Source: CAZJYI01 sp964550025 (GTDB taxonomy: Bacteria; Verrucomicrobiota; Kiritimatiellia; UBA8416; CAYOBW01). From it: 64,000 nucleotides of DNA. Position numbers and translations under genes: made by a program. Where the stretch lies: positions 51,617 to 115,616 of the forward strand of contig CAZJYI010000016.1 in the NCBI GenBank assembly GCA_964550025.1, read 5' to 3'. This document shows, piece after piece, positions 32,385 to 40,101 of this stretch (position 1 is the first letter of the stretch; each line of letters begins with the position of its first letter). Below the pieces are notes generated by a model. It did not search any database and was not told the origin of the DNA. It saw nothing but the letters and a program-made list of their open reading frames with translations.

Positions 32385-33383
32385 CTAGATCCTCAGGCTT
32401 TCGATCTCCTCGTGGCGTGCGGGTACCGCATCAACCAGGCGCACGCCGCGCGCGGACCGCACGCGAACGGCGGCGGGCTCTCCCGGGGGGCAATCGCTAT
32501 AGCGTGCACAGATCGCCGCGGCGAGGCCCAGTTCCCTGTCGCCCACGGTAGTCGGCAGCAATCCCGTGGGGCCCGGAACGTCCACCATCTCGAGAACGAC
32601 ATCGCAGAGCTCGGCCGCACCCTCGAGCACGGCGTTGTCTTTCTCGTTGCGCCCCACGATCAGCTTGGTGTTCGGCGTCAACCGGAAGTGGCGGCCGTAT
32701 CGCAGCAGACGGATAGAGCGAACGCCGGCCAACCCCTCGTGGTCCTTGAGATCGGCCAGGCGCCGGCAGAAGTTGGGTTCCGTTAGGCGGCAACCTCCGG
32801 CCGGTGAGGGGTAATCCGTGAGGCCGTATTTCCGGGCAAGCTCGAACTGCGGCTTGCGTCCCCTACCCTGCAGCGACAGCATTTTGGTCCGATCGAGCCA
32901 TCCCTTTCGTTCCGGCTCCGTCTCCGGGAGGAGTGCGGCGCTCAACGGACGCACGACATACTCCGAGTAGCCGCTGTCTTTGGCAACGATATCCAGGCTA
33001 CGGCGGTTCTGCGACATGGGCCGCTCGTTCAGCACCTCGCCCGTGCTGAGGAAATGGAATCCCATGTCGTCCATCATCTCCCCCGCGCGTCGCAGCATGC
33101 GGGCGTGGCAATCGATGCAGGGGTTCATGCAGCTCCCGAACCCGTGCGGCGGGTCTTTGAGCAGGTCCAGGATGTCGCGGCTGAAATCGACGACGTGAAG
33201 CGGAATGTCCAGATGGCGGGCAGCCAGCCGGGCCGGTGCGATGTCGAAGAAGGGACTGTCGAACGCGACGCCGTGCACCTCCACGCCCTGTTCCTTCAGA
33301 ACACAGACCGCCAACTGGCTGTCCAGACCGCCCGACAGCAGGTTCAGAGCCCGCACGGGTTCCCGTTCTTCGCCCGGTGTCAT
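32385..33383 (-). CDS. PP-loop ATPase, putative tRNA-thiolation-type enzyme
   Basis: A 332-residue cytoplasmic protein with an N-terminal PP-loop, L-S-G-G-L-D-S-Q-L-A, of the MnmA/ThiI group. C-M-N-P-C-I-D-C-H-A-R-M-L provides candidate catalytic or metal-binding cysteines, and F-L-S-T-G-E-V-L-N-E-R-P-M-S-Q-N follows. Another Cys lies in P-S-P-A-G-G-C-R-L-T-E. The C-terminal third contains R-Y-G-R-H-F-R-L-T-P-N-T-K-L-I-V-G-R-N, a segment seen in a family of MnmA-like proteins with an added RNA-binding-like domain. The likely role is sulfur transfer to tRNA, but the modified position is unknown. ATG 33383 is used. It converges with the FHA gene 12 bases away. Confidence 0.78.
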   Translation of the reverse strand: MTPGEEREPVRALNLLSGGLDSQLAVCVLKEQGVEVHGVAFDSPFFDIAPARLAARHLDIPLHVVDFSRDILDLLKDPPHGFGSCMNPCIDCHARMLRRAGEMMDDMGFHFLSTGEVLNERPMSQNRRSLDIVAKDSGYSEYVVRPLSAALLPETEPERKGWLDRTKMLSLQGRGRKPQFELARKYGLTDYPSPAGGCRLTEPNFCRRLADLKDHEGLAGVRSIRLLRYGRHFRLTPNTKLIVGRNEKDNAVLEGAAELCDVVLEMVDVPGPTGLLPTTVGDRELGLAAAICARYSDCPPGEPAAVRVRSARGVRLVDAVPARHEEIESLRI

Positions 33384-33491
33384 CTTCTTCGATACCTTCC
33401 AAATATGCGTCGCGCGGCCGCACCCCGACTGGAAGCGCGTTTTATCCGGGTGAGACCATATAGTCTCGCCCGTGCACAGCCAACAAAAATG

Positions 33492-33519
33492 TTGACCTGC
33501 CCCGGGCAGCTCTTAGTAT
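33492..33519 (+). promoter_or_regulatory. Candidate sigma-70-type promoter of ilvC
   Basis: TTGACC (33492-33497) and TAGTAT (33514-33519) are separated by 16 bases. Transcription would start near 33526, giving a leader of about 50 bases with CAGGAGG before ATG 33576. No attenuator-like hairpin is seen in that leader. Confidence 0.55.
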
Positions 33520-33575
33520 GCCACTGTTTTTTGCGGAAAAAGGGTGTCACAACGGCACTTCAACAGGAGGACAGT

Positions 33576-34676
33576 ATGGCAGTCATCGATTTCGGCGGCG
33601 TTAAAGAGACCGTGGTGAAGCGCAAGGAGTTCCCGATGCGGAAGGCGCGCAAAGTCCTGAAGGACGAGGTTATCGCCATCATCGGCTACGGGGTCCAGGG
33701 ACCGGCCCAGGCGCTGAACCTGAAGGACAACGGCTTCAACGTGATCATCGGACAGTCCAAGGCTTTCCGCAAGGACTGGAACAGGGCGAAGCGCGACGGC
33801 TGGGTGCCGGGCGAGACGCTGTTCGACATCGAGGAGGCCGCCACGCGCGGCACGGTGATCCAGATGCTGGTGACGGACGCGGCGCAGCGGGTCATCTGGC
33901 CGACGATCAAGAAGTGCCTGAACCCGGGCGATGCGCTCTATTTCTCGCATGGATTCTCCATCGTTTACCGGGACCAGACCAAGGTCATCGCGCCCGAAGA
34001 CGTCGACGTCATCATGGTGGCGCCCAAGGGTTCCGGCACGTCGGTTCGCCGCAACTTCCTCAGCGGCGCAGGCATCAATTCCAGTTTCGCGGTGCACCAG
34101 GACGCAACGGGGCGCGCCGAAGAGCGCTGCATCGCGCTGGGCATCGGCATCGGCTCGGGCTACCTCTTCCCTACCACGTTCGAGCACGAGGTCCACAGCG
34201 ACCTGACCGGCGAGCGCGGCATCCTCATGGGCGCCCTGGCGGGTGTGATGGAGGCCCAGTACGACACGCTGCGCAAGAACGGTCACACGCCGAGCGAGGC
34301 GTTCAATGAAACGGTCGAGGAGCTGACCCAGAGCCTGATTCGCCTCGTGGACGAGAACGGCATGGACTGGATGTTCTCGAACTGCTCGGCGACGGCTCAG
34401 CGCGGCGCGCTCGACTGGAAGCCCAAGTTCAAGAAGGCCACCCTGCCCGTGTTCAAGGAGCTCTACAAGTCGGTCACGTCCGGGAAGGAAACGCGGCGCG
34501 TCATCCGCTCCTGCGGGAAGAAGAACTACAAGGAGCTGCTCGACAAGGAACTGTCCGTCATGGGCAACTCCGAGATGTGGCGTGCCGGCAAAGCGTGCCG
34601 CAGCCTGCGGCCGAAGACCAAAGCCAAGGCCGGCGCCGAGAAGGCCGTGGGGACCAAGGGACGCAAGGGGAACTGA
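33576..34676 (+). CDS. ilvC: Ketol-acid reductoisomerase (fungal/Bacteroidetes-like form)
   Basis: A 366-residue NADPH-dependent enzyme of branched-chain amino-acid synthesis that converts acetolactate and acetohydroxybutyrate. The nucleotide-binding motif is G-Y-G-V-Q-G-P-A-Q-A-L-N. Metal-site and catalytic stretches include F-S-H-G-F-S-I-V, V-A-P-K-G-S-G, S-D-L-T-G-E-R-G-I-L-M-G and E-A-F-N-E-T-V-E-E-L. By eye the sequence is closer to fungal mitochondrial and Bacteroidetes reductoisomerases (D-N-G-F-N-V-I-I-G, R-D-G-W-V-P-G-E, S-C-S-A-T-A-Q-R-G-A-L-D-W-type blocks) than to short proteobacterial ones. A Lys-rich C-terminal tail of about 25 residues is extra. CAGGAGG precedes ATG 33576. It is a single gene with its own promoter. 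Confidence 0.95.
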   Translation: MAVIDFGGVKETVVKRKEFPMRKARKVLKDEVIAIIGYGVQGPAQALNLKDNGFNVIIGQSKAFRKDWNRAKRDGWVPGETLFDIEEAATRGTVIQMLVTDAAQRVIWPTIKKCLNPGDALYFSHGFSIVYRDQTKVIAPEDVDVIMVAPKGSGTSVRRNFLSGAGINSSFAVHQDATGRAEERCIALGIGIGSGYLFPTTFEHEVHSDLTGERGILMGALAGVMEAQYDTLRKNGHTPSEAFNETVEELTQSLIRLVDENGMDWMFSNCSATAQRGALDWKPKFKKATLPVFKELYKSVTSGKETRRVIRSCGKKNYKELLDKELSVMGNSEMWRAGKACRSLRPKTKAKAGAEKAVGTKGRKGN

Positions 34677-34747
34677 GAGCACCCGTCGGATCCCTGACCC
34701 GCACCTGTCGCCCTGTTTCGGCGGGTGTGCGGTTCTGGGGGAGGGAA

Positions 34748-34837
34748 ATGTCGAATGCTGAACACTGAATGTTCAATATCGAAGTGAGAGGGGAATGGCA
34801 CCCACCTCAGCATTCATCATTCAGTGTTCATCATTCT
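34748..34837. repeat. Two facing heptamer arrays with a 13-bp inverted repeat
   Basis: Left array ATGTCGA, ATGCTGA, ACACTGA, ATGTTCA, ATATCGA (34748-34782). Right array CAGCATT, CATCATT, CAGTGTT, CATCATT (34810-34837). TGAACACTGAATG (34759-34771) is the exact reverse complement of 34820-34832, so the two arrays can pair. They lie in the gap between ilvC and the ABC ATPase gene. Confidence 0.82.
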
Positions 34838-34911
34838 GCGGTTTCTCCCTCCCTCCGCCTCCAGCGTCGCAGCCGTACCCCCACCAGCTTCCCGGCCCAC
34901 CAAGATTGCGC

Positions 34912-34941
34912 TTGAAACGCCGGCGGTGCGAGGACTATGCT
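34912..34941 (+). promoter_or_regulatory. Candidate promoter of the ABC ATPase gene
   Basis: TTGAAA (34912-34917) and TATGCT (34936-34941) are 18 bases apart. The match is moderate and the position suits a short leader to ATG 34971. Confidence 0.35.
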
Positions 34942-34970
34942 CACCGGAACGCTTGAGAGGATCCATTGCC

Positions 34971-36077
34971 ATGGCAAAAGTAACACTGAAGAACGTCGAC
35001 AAGATTTACCCTGGAAACGTCCAGGCCGTCAGCGATTTCAACCTGGAGATCAATGACGGTGAGTTCGTCGTGCTTGTGGGGCCCTCGGGCTGCGGCAAGT
35101 CAACGACACTGCGCATGGTCGCCGGTCTGGAAGAGATTACCAGCGGCACGATCGCGATCGGCGAGCGCATCGTCAACGACGTGCCGCCCAAGGACCGCGA
35201 CATCGCGATGGTGTTTCAGAACTACGCGCTCTATCCGCACATGACGGTTCGCGACAACATGGCGTTCGGGCTCAAGCTGCGCAAGTTTCCGAAGCAGGAG
35301 ATCAACCAGCGCATCGACGAGGCGGCGACGATTCTGGGGCTCAGCGAGCTCCTGGACCGCCGTCCGAAGGCCCTTTCGGGCGGTCAGCGCCAGCGCGTCG
35401 CCGTCGGGCGGGCCATCGTGCGCAAACCTGCCGTGTTTCTTTTCGACGAACCCCTGTCGAACCTCGACGCGAAGCTGCGCGTTCAGATGCGCGTGGAAAT
35501 CAGCCAGTTGCACAACCGTCTCGAGTCGACCATGATCTACGTCACGCACGACCAGGTCGAGGCCATGACGATGGGAACGCGTATTTGCGTGATGAAGGAC
35601 GGTTTCATCCAGCAGGTCGACGATCCGATCACGCTCTACGATTCCCCGGCAAACCTGTTTGTCGCGGGCTTCATCGGCACGCCACCGATGAACTTCTTCA
35701 AGGGCGCTATCGAGGCGGAAGGGGAGCAATTGACGTTCGCGGCAAAGAGCGGTTTCCGCATGCCGGTACCGGACAAGCAGCGCGAGGTGGTGGGGCCCTA
35801 TTCCGGCAAGCCGATCATCCTGGGCATTCGTCCCGAGGACATCGGGTCCCCCGCGGCGGAGCAGCTAGCCGGCGCACCGCGCATCAAGGCGGCGGTTGAC
35901 GTGATCGAGCCGATGGGATCGGAATCGTACATCTACCTCAACATCGGCGAAGACCGCTTCGTCAGCCGGGTTGACGCGCACCAGCAATACCGTGTCGGCA
36001 CGGAGGCCGAACCGGCGGTGTTCATCGACAAGGTGCACTTCTTCGACCCGGAGAGCGAGAAGACGGTCACCGGCTAG
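34971..36077 (+). CDS. Sugar-type ABC transporter ATP-binding protein (UgpC/MsmK/MalK group)
   Basis: A 368-residue ATPase that would power carbohydrate or glycerol-phosphate import. Walker A is G-P-S-G-C-G-K-S-T, the Q-loop reads V-F-Q-N-Y-A-L-Y-P-H-M, the signature is L-S-G-G-Q-R-Q-R-V, Walker B is F-L-F-D-E-P-L-S-N-L-D-A-K-L-R, and the H-loop is V-T-H-D-Q-V-E-A-M-T. Residues after about 240 form the OB-fold regulatory domain of the MalK group, with L-G-I-R-P-E-D-I. GAGAGGA precedes ATG 34971. No permease or binding-protein gene adjoins it, so it may be a shared ATPase serving several importers, as MsmK does in streptococci. Confidence 0.93.
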   Translation: MAKVTLKNVDKIYPGNVQAVSDFNLEINDGEFVVLVGPSGCGKSTTLRMVAGLEEITSGTIAIGERIVNDVPPKDRDIAMVFQNYALYPHMTVRDNMAFGLKLRKFPKQEINQRIDEAATILGLSELLDRRPKALSGGQRQRVAVGRAIVRKPAVFLFDEPLSNLDAKLRVQMRVEISQLHNRLESTMIYVTHDQVEAMTMGTRICVMKDGFIQQVDDPITLYDSPANLFVAGFIGTPPMNFFKGAIEAEGEQLTFAAKSGFRMPVPDKQREVVGPYSGKPIILGIRPEDIGSPAAEQLAGAPRIKAAVDVIEPMGSESYIYLNIGEDRFVSRVDAHQQYRVGTEAEPAVFIDKVHFFDPESEKTVTG

Positions 36078-36115
36078 CGACGACACACCTCGCCCGATTA
36101 GCGGCATATAGGGTC

Positions 36116-36144
36116 TTGACTGCCGGACGGCGTGTCACTACAGT
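36116..36144 (+). promoter_or_regulatory. Candidate sigma-70-type promoter of the HMGL-like gene
   Basis: TTGACT (36116-36121), a 17-base spacer and TACAGT (36139-36144) form one of the best consensus matches in the window. The start site would be near 36151, and AAGGAG precedes ATG 36193. Confidence 0.6.
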
Positions 36145-36192
36145 GCTCGTCCTTTTCCACTACCGGGTAGCGGAAGAGAAGGAGTATGCATC

Positions 36193-37185
36193 ATGGGCGC
36201 AACGGACGACAACGGATTGGGAGACGGTTGGGTGGGTTACCGACCAAACATACGGATTTTGGATTGTACGGTCCGCGACGGTGGACTGATCAATGACCAC
36301 GTTTTTGAGGACACCTTTGTAAAGGCGGTGTACGATACCTGTGTCGCCGCGGGCGTCGACTACATGGAGTTCGGCTACAAGGCCTCGAAGAAGATCTTCC
36401 CGCCCGACAAGTTCGGCCCGTGGAAGTATGTTGACGAGGAAGACCTGCGGCGGATTGTCGGGGAAAACGCCACGGACTTGAAGATATCCGTCATGGCCGA
36501 TGCCGAGCGCACGGACTACAAGACCGACATTCTGCCGAAGGACGAGAGCGTCATCGACTGCATCCGCGTGGCCTGCTACATCCACCAGATCCCAACGGCC
36601 ATGGACATGGTCGAAGATGCCTGTTCAAAGGGCTACGAAGCGATGATGCAGCTCATGGCCGTGTCGACGGTAGCCGAGCACGACGTCAAGGAGGCCCTCA
36701 AACTCATCGCCAAGAGCCCGGCGGCGGGGGTCTACATTGTCGACAGTTTCGGCTCGCTGTACATGGAGCAGATACGCGCCCTGACCAGGATGTACCTGGA
36801 GGCCATGGAAGGGACGGGCAAGGATGTCGGCATCCATGCGCACAACAACCAGCAACTGGCTTTTGCCAACACAATCGAGGCCCTGATCACGGGCGCCAAC
36901 CGCCTGGATGCGACGATCAGCGGCATGGGCCGCGGCGCCGGCAACTGCCCGCTCGAACTGCTTATCGGCTTCCTGCACAACCCGAAGTTCAGGATGCGGC
37001 CCGTGCTGGAGTGCTGTGAGAAGTACTTCGTGCCGATGGCGCGCGAGATGGACTGGGGTTACAGCATACCCTACGCGATCACGGGCCAGCTCAATCAACA
37101 CCCACGCCCGGCCATGGCGGTTCGCGCCAGCGACTCGCCGGACAATTACGTCTCGTTCTACGACGAGATGATCGAGGAAGAGTGA
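36193..37185 (+). CDS. HMGL-like (DRE-TIM metallolyase) aldolase
   Basis: A 330-residue TIM-barrel enzyme of the group that includes 4-hydroxy-2-oxovalerate aldolase, HMG-CoA lyase and homocitrate synthase. I-L-D-C-T-V-R-D-G-G is the variant D-x-T-x-R-D-G signature carrying the metal-binding Asp and catalytic Arg. V-G-I-H-A-H-N-N-Q-Q-L-A supplies the two metal-binding histidines, and S-G-M-G-R-G-A-G-N follows. Compared with true 4-hydroxy-2-oxovalerate aldolases it lacks the usual C-terminal communication domain, so the substrate is uncertain. The protein is probably cytoplasmic. It has its own promoter and converges with the phosphoribosyltransferase gene, leaving only three bases between the stops. 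Confidence 0.85.
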   Translation: MGATDDNGLGDGWVGYRPNIRILDCTVRDGGLINDHVFEDTFVKAVYDTCVAAGVDYMEFGYKASKKIFPPDKFGPWKYVDEEDLRRIVGENATDLKISVMADAERTDYKTDILPKDESVIDCIRVACYIHQIPTAMDMVEDACSKGYEAMMQLMAVSTVAEHDVKEALKLIAKSPAAGVYIVDSFGSLYMEQIRALTRMYLEAMEGTGKDVGIHAHNNQQLAFANTIEALITGANRLDATISGMGRGAGNCPLELLIGFLHNPKFRMRPVLECCEKYFVPMAREMDWGYSIPYAITGQLNQHPRPAMAVRASDSPDNYVSFYDEMIEEE

Positions 37186-37188
37186 GGC

Positions 37189-37722
37189 TCAGCCCAGCAG
37201 CTCGTGCACGAAGGGGTCTTTTTGCATGATCTCCTCGCGCGTGAGATCCATCAGCTCGTGCGGGAACACGATCCACTTGGACGTCTTGCGTAGACAGAAG
37301 TCCGGCACGATGTCCGTCTGGTTCGCGCCTTCCTTGAGGTACAGCGTCGCGACCTTGACGTTGGAGGTTTTGGCGGCAAGCCGGCGGTGCACCTCTTTCA
37401 CCGTAGACCCCGTGTCGAATATGTCGTCGATCACAAGCACGTGCGCCCCCTCGTCGATGACGTCCAAAACGGAGTCGAAGAACTCCATCCGGGGTGCTAC
37501 GCGACGGCCAATGCCCTGGTAGGAGACGGCCTTGACGACCGCATGATACGTGTCAATGCCCTTGTAGAGCAGGAACTCGTGGACCACGATGCCGACAGGC
37601 GTCCCACCCCGCCATAGCACGAGCAGCACGTCGGGCACATAGCCACTGTCGTATATCAGGCGTGCCAGCGAGAAGGCATCCCGCACCAGGTCATCGGCCC
37701 GAATATACTCCTTCTCCGTCAT
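37189..37722 (-). CDS. Phosphoribosyltransferase-domain protein
   Basis: A 177-residue type I PRTase fold. The PRPP-binding motif is V-L-V-I-D-D-I-F-D-T-G-S-T-V, and L-V-L-W-R-G-G-T-P-V-G-I is the pyrophosphate loop. The overall pattern recalls hypoxanthine/xanthine-guanine phosphoribosyltransferases, but the hood that decides the base is not diagnostic. Its ATG overlaps the kinase stop by four bases (ATGA), so translation is coupled to the kinase. Its role beside a signalling kinase is unclear; purine salvage is the default guess. Confidence 0.82.
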   Translation of the reverse strand: MTEKEYIRADDLVRDAFSLARLIYDSGYVPDVLLVLWRGGTPVGIVVHEFLLYKGIDTYHAVVKAVSYQGIGRRVAPRMEFFDSVLDVIDEGAHVLVIDDIFDTGSTVKEVHRRLAAKTSNVKVATLYLKEGANQTDIVPDFCLRKTSKWIVFPHELMDLTREEIMQKDPFVHELLG

Positions 37723-39032
37723 CTGATCTTCAACCCCTCCATATACCGTGCAAGGGTCGCGAGCGTCGGTCCGTGCCCCCGCGAGTACAACTCGTGCTCC
37801 AAGGCATTCCCCAACTCGCGCGCTGACTGGAAGCGGTCCGGCGGATCACGCAGGAGACACCGCAGCAGAATCTCGCGAATTTCCTCCGGAAGATCGATAC
37901 GGTACTTGCCCGGATCGGGAATATCGCAGTTCCGTACCCTCTCAACCGTTCCGTCGATATCGCCGTGGCGGCAACGGAACACGCGCAACCCCGTCAACAG
38001 CTCGTAGTACACCAGCCCGAGAGAGAAGATGTCGCTGCGCGCATCCACTTCACCACAGGCGGCCTGCTCGGGAGACATGTATTCCACGGTCCCCACGAGG
38101 TGTTCCTGGTCATCCTCCATGAACTGCGCAGCCTTGGCGACGCCGAAGTCCGTCAGCTTCATCTGCCCTTCCCCGGTGATCATGATGTTGTTGGGAGACA
38201 CATCGCGATGCACGAGGCCCAACGGTTGCCCCCGTTCTCCGCACTTGCCATGGGCATACTCGAGACCGTGACAAACCCTGCTGACGATGAAGCTCGCCAT
38301 TTCGACGGGGACTCGGCGGCGAAGCTGCCTGTGGCGCTTCAGAAAGTCTGACAGGTTGACCCCGTCGATGTACTCCATGGCGATGAAATAGCCGCCTTCG
38401 TGACGTCCGAGATGGTGGATCTGCACAATGTTCGGGTGCACGAGGTTCGCAACCAGCTTGGCTTCGCCGATGAACGACGACACGAATGTCGGTTTCTTGG
38501 CGAAAGACGGCAGAATGGTCTTGATGGCCACCTTCTTGATGAACCCCTCGGCCCCGAACTGCTCGGCTTCGTAAACCGCCCCCATTCCGCCGTCGGCTAT
38601 CTTGCGTTTCAGGAGGTACGTGACCGAGCCGAAAATGCTGCCGGACAGTTCCTCGCTCTCCGGGTTGGGTGGTTGCAGAACAGTCGACGCCTGCGCGGTG
38701 GTGGGCGAAACGGTGGCCGGGTGGGGAATCTCAACGCGTATCGAGCTCTCGCCCACAGTGAGAGTGTCGCCGCCGGCAAGCGGCTGGCTGACGATCCGCT
38801 TGCGGTTCACGGCCGTACCGTTGGTGGACCCAAGGTCGGTGACCACGGCGACGCCGTCCTCGAACTTGATCTCGCAGTGGACCAGGGAAACGGACCGATC
38901 CGGAACGACGATGGAATTGGACACGTCCCTGCCGATCGTCGAGTTCACGCCGGTCCGGTAGCGCGTCCCGACGAGAGGACCGGACTCGAAGATCAGCTTG
39001 ATTGTTCCGTCCTGCTGGAGTGTTGCGGGCAA
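37719..39032 (-). CDS. Ser/Thr protein kinase with N-terminal FHA domain
   Basis: A 437-residue eukaryotic-type kinase. Residues 18-100 are an FHA domain (I-G-R-D-V-S-N-S-I-V-V and L-G-S-T-N-G-T-A-V-N). Residues about 135-410 are the kinase: G-G-M-G-A-V-Y-E-A glycine loop, V-A-I-K catalytic lysine, H-R-D-V-S-P-N-N-I catalytic loop, D-F-G-V-A-K metal motif, and G-T-V-E-Y-M-S-P-E-Q activation-segment end, all intact. No membrane segment is visible, unlike PknB-type kinases, so it should be cytoplasmic. It lies between a small lipoprotein gene (32 bases upstream) and the phosphoribosyltransferase gene, forming a three-gene operon. Autophosphorylation bound by its own FHA domain, or by the FHA protein at 31878, is plausible. 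Confidence 0.92.
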   Translation of the reverse strand: MPATLQQDGTIKLIFESGPLVGTRYRTGVNSTIGRDVSNSIVVPDRSVSLVHCEIKFEDGVAVVTDLGSTNGTAVNRKRIVSQPLAGGDTLTVGESSIRVEIPHPATVSPTTAQASTVLQPPNPESEELSGSIFGSVTYLLKRKIADGGMGAVYEAEQFGAEGFIKKVAIKTILPSFAKKPTFVSSFIGEAKLVANLVHPNIVQIHHLGRHEGGYFIAMEYIDGVNLSDFLKRHRQLRRRVPVEMASFIVSRVCHGLEYAHGKCGERGQPLGLVHRDVSPNNIMITGEGQMKLTDFGVAKAAQFMEDDQEHLVGTVEYMSPEQAACGEVDARSDIFSLGLVYYELLTGLRVFRCRHGDIDGTVERVRNCDIPDPGKYRIDLPEEIREILLRCLLRDPPDRFQSARELGNALEHELYSRGHGPTLATLARYMEGLKIR

Positions 39033-39064
39033 CCGGTTCTCCTTTGTTCCGCGCCGTTCCGGGC

Positions 39065-39457
39065 CTACTGGTACTCAACGACAACGCGGTACGAGTTCCC
39101 GAACGACGTCAGGGGTTCGTCCACGTACATGACCGTCAGGTGTCCACCCAGGACATCCATGTCGTTGCGGTAGTTGCGGTCACCGTCCTCGTCGGAAAGC
39201 ACCACACGGTATAGCCCGGGCGCCATGTCGAAGAACCCCTCGTGCCCGTCCGTGACGTGGCCAATTTGAACGCCGTCGACAAAAACGTCAAGGTCGTCGA
39301 CCGTGTCGTTGTCGATGACCAGCGACCCCATTCCCTCGGCTGGAACGTGGTCGAAATCATCGTCATCGTCACAACCGGCGCCAAGGAAACAGAAGACCAT
39401 CACGAGACCGACACACACCCGCGCCGGCACGTCCCACCACATCGCCCTGTTTTGCAT
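39065..39457 (-). CDS. Small lipoprotein
   Basis: A 130-residue protein with a lipoprotein signal (hydrophobic V-C-V-G-L-V-M-V-F-C-F, lipobox L-G-A-G-C29). After five Asp residues the mature part resembles a PEGA-like beta domain (L-D-V-F-V-D-G-V-Q-I-G-H-V-T-D-G-H-E-G-F-F-D-M-A-P-G-L-Y-R-V). AAGGAGG-type sequence lies eight bases before ATG 39457, so the longer frame to 39529 is rejected. It is probably the first gene of the kinase operon. Function unknown. Confidence 0.85.
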   Translation of the reverse strand: MQNRAMWWDVPARVCVGLVMVFCFLGAGCDDDDDFDHVPAEGMGSLVIDNDTVDDLDVFVDGVQIGHVTDGHEGFFDMAPGLYRVVLSDEDGDRNYRNDMDVLGGHLTVMYVDEPLTSFGNSYRVVVEYQ

Positions 39458-39524
39458 GGCAATCCTCCTTGAGTGGAGGCTATGGTATGCCTCTACGGTG
39501 GGGCAAAGCAATACAGAAAGCGGA

Positions 39525-39580
39525 GTCATCAGTCATCAGTCATCAGTAATCAGTCATCAGTGACCTGTGTTCAGAGACCA
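39525..39580. repeat. Heptamer array (GTCATCA type), 6-8 units
   Basis: GTCATCA three times, GTAATCA, GTCATCA, GTGACCT, then degenerate in-phase units GTGTTCA and GAGACCA. It lies upstream of both the lipoprotein gene (minus) and yjbQ (plus). Confidence 0.85.
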
Positions 39581-39638
39581 GCGGCTGACAGCCGGTGATC
39601 GGTCCTGTCCGAACGACCGGAGCAGGTCACATAGGCCT

Positions 39639-39666
39639 GAATACTGATGGCTGATCACTGGTCACT
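39639..39666. repeat. Short heptamer array upstream of yjbQ, 4 units
   Basis: GAATACT, GATGGCT, GATCACT and GGTCACT in phase, ending six bases before the yjbQ ribosome site. Confidence 0.65.
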
Positions 39667-39680
39667 GGGAAGGAGGCACA

Positions 39681-40100
39681 ATGGTCCATCAAGACAGCAT
39701 CGAACTGCACACATCGGGGCAACGGGACATGCACGACATCACGCGGGACGTAGCGGGGATCGTGGCCGAATCCGGGATCCGCACGGGAACGGCGCACGTC
39801 TTCAACGTGGGCAGCACGGCCATCGTGGGCACCATCGAGTTCGAACCCGGTCTCGAGCGCGACCTGCCCGAGACCCTTCACCGCCTCATCCCGCCGAGCC
39901 GCCACTACGGACACGAACAAGCCTGGCACGACGGCAACGGCCATTCGCACCTCCAGGCCACCATGATGGGCCCCGCTCTCACCGTCCCGGTGAGCGGAGG
40001 CAGCCCCCTCCTGGGAACATGGCAGCAGATCTTCCACCTCGAATGCGACGTCAAACCGCGCACACGCAGGATTGTCGTGACGGTGGCGGGGGAGGCGTGA
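39681..40100 (+). CDS. yjbQ: YjbQ/UPF0047 family protein
   Basis: A 139-residue protein of a widespread family; the E. coli member has weak thiamine-phosphate synthase activity. The signature is G-T-A-H-V-F-N-V-G-S-T-A-I-V-G-T-I-E-F, then Y-G-H-E-Q-A-W-H-D-G-N-G-H-S-H-L-Q-A and W-Q-Q-I-F-H-L-E-C-D. All conserved histidines of the presumed metal site are present. GAAGGAGG lies just before ATG 39681. It converges with the CotH/LTD gene with one base between the stops. Confidence 0.92.
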   Translation: MVHQDSIELHTSGQRDMHDITRDVAGIVAESGIRTGTAHVFNVGSTAIVGTIEFEPGLERDLPETLHRLIPPSRHYGHEQAWHDGNGHSHLQATMMGPALTVPVSGGSPLLGTWQQIFHLECDVKPRTRRIVVTVAGEA

Positions 40101-40101
40101 C

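Noticed and set aside
33513..34682. A 389-codon minus-strand open frame
   Set aside because: Antisense to ilvC.
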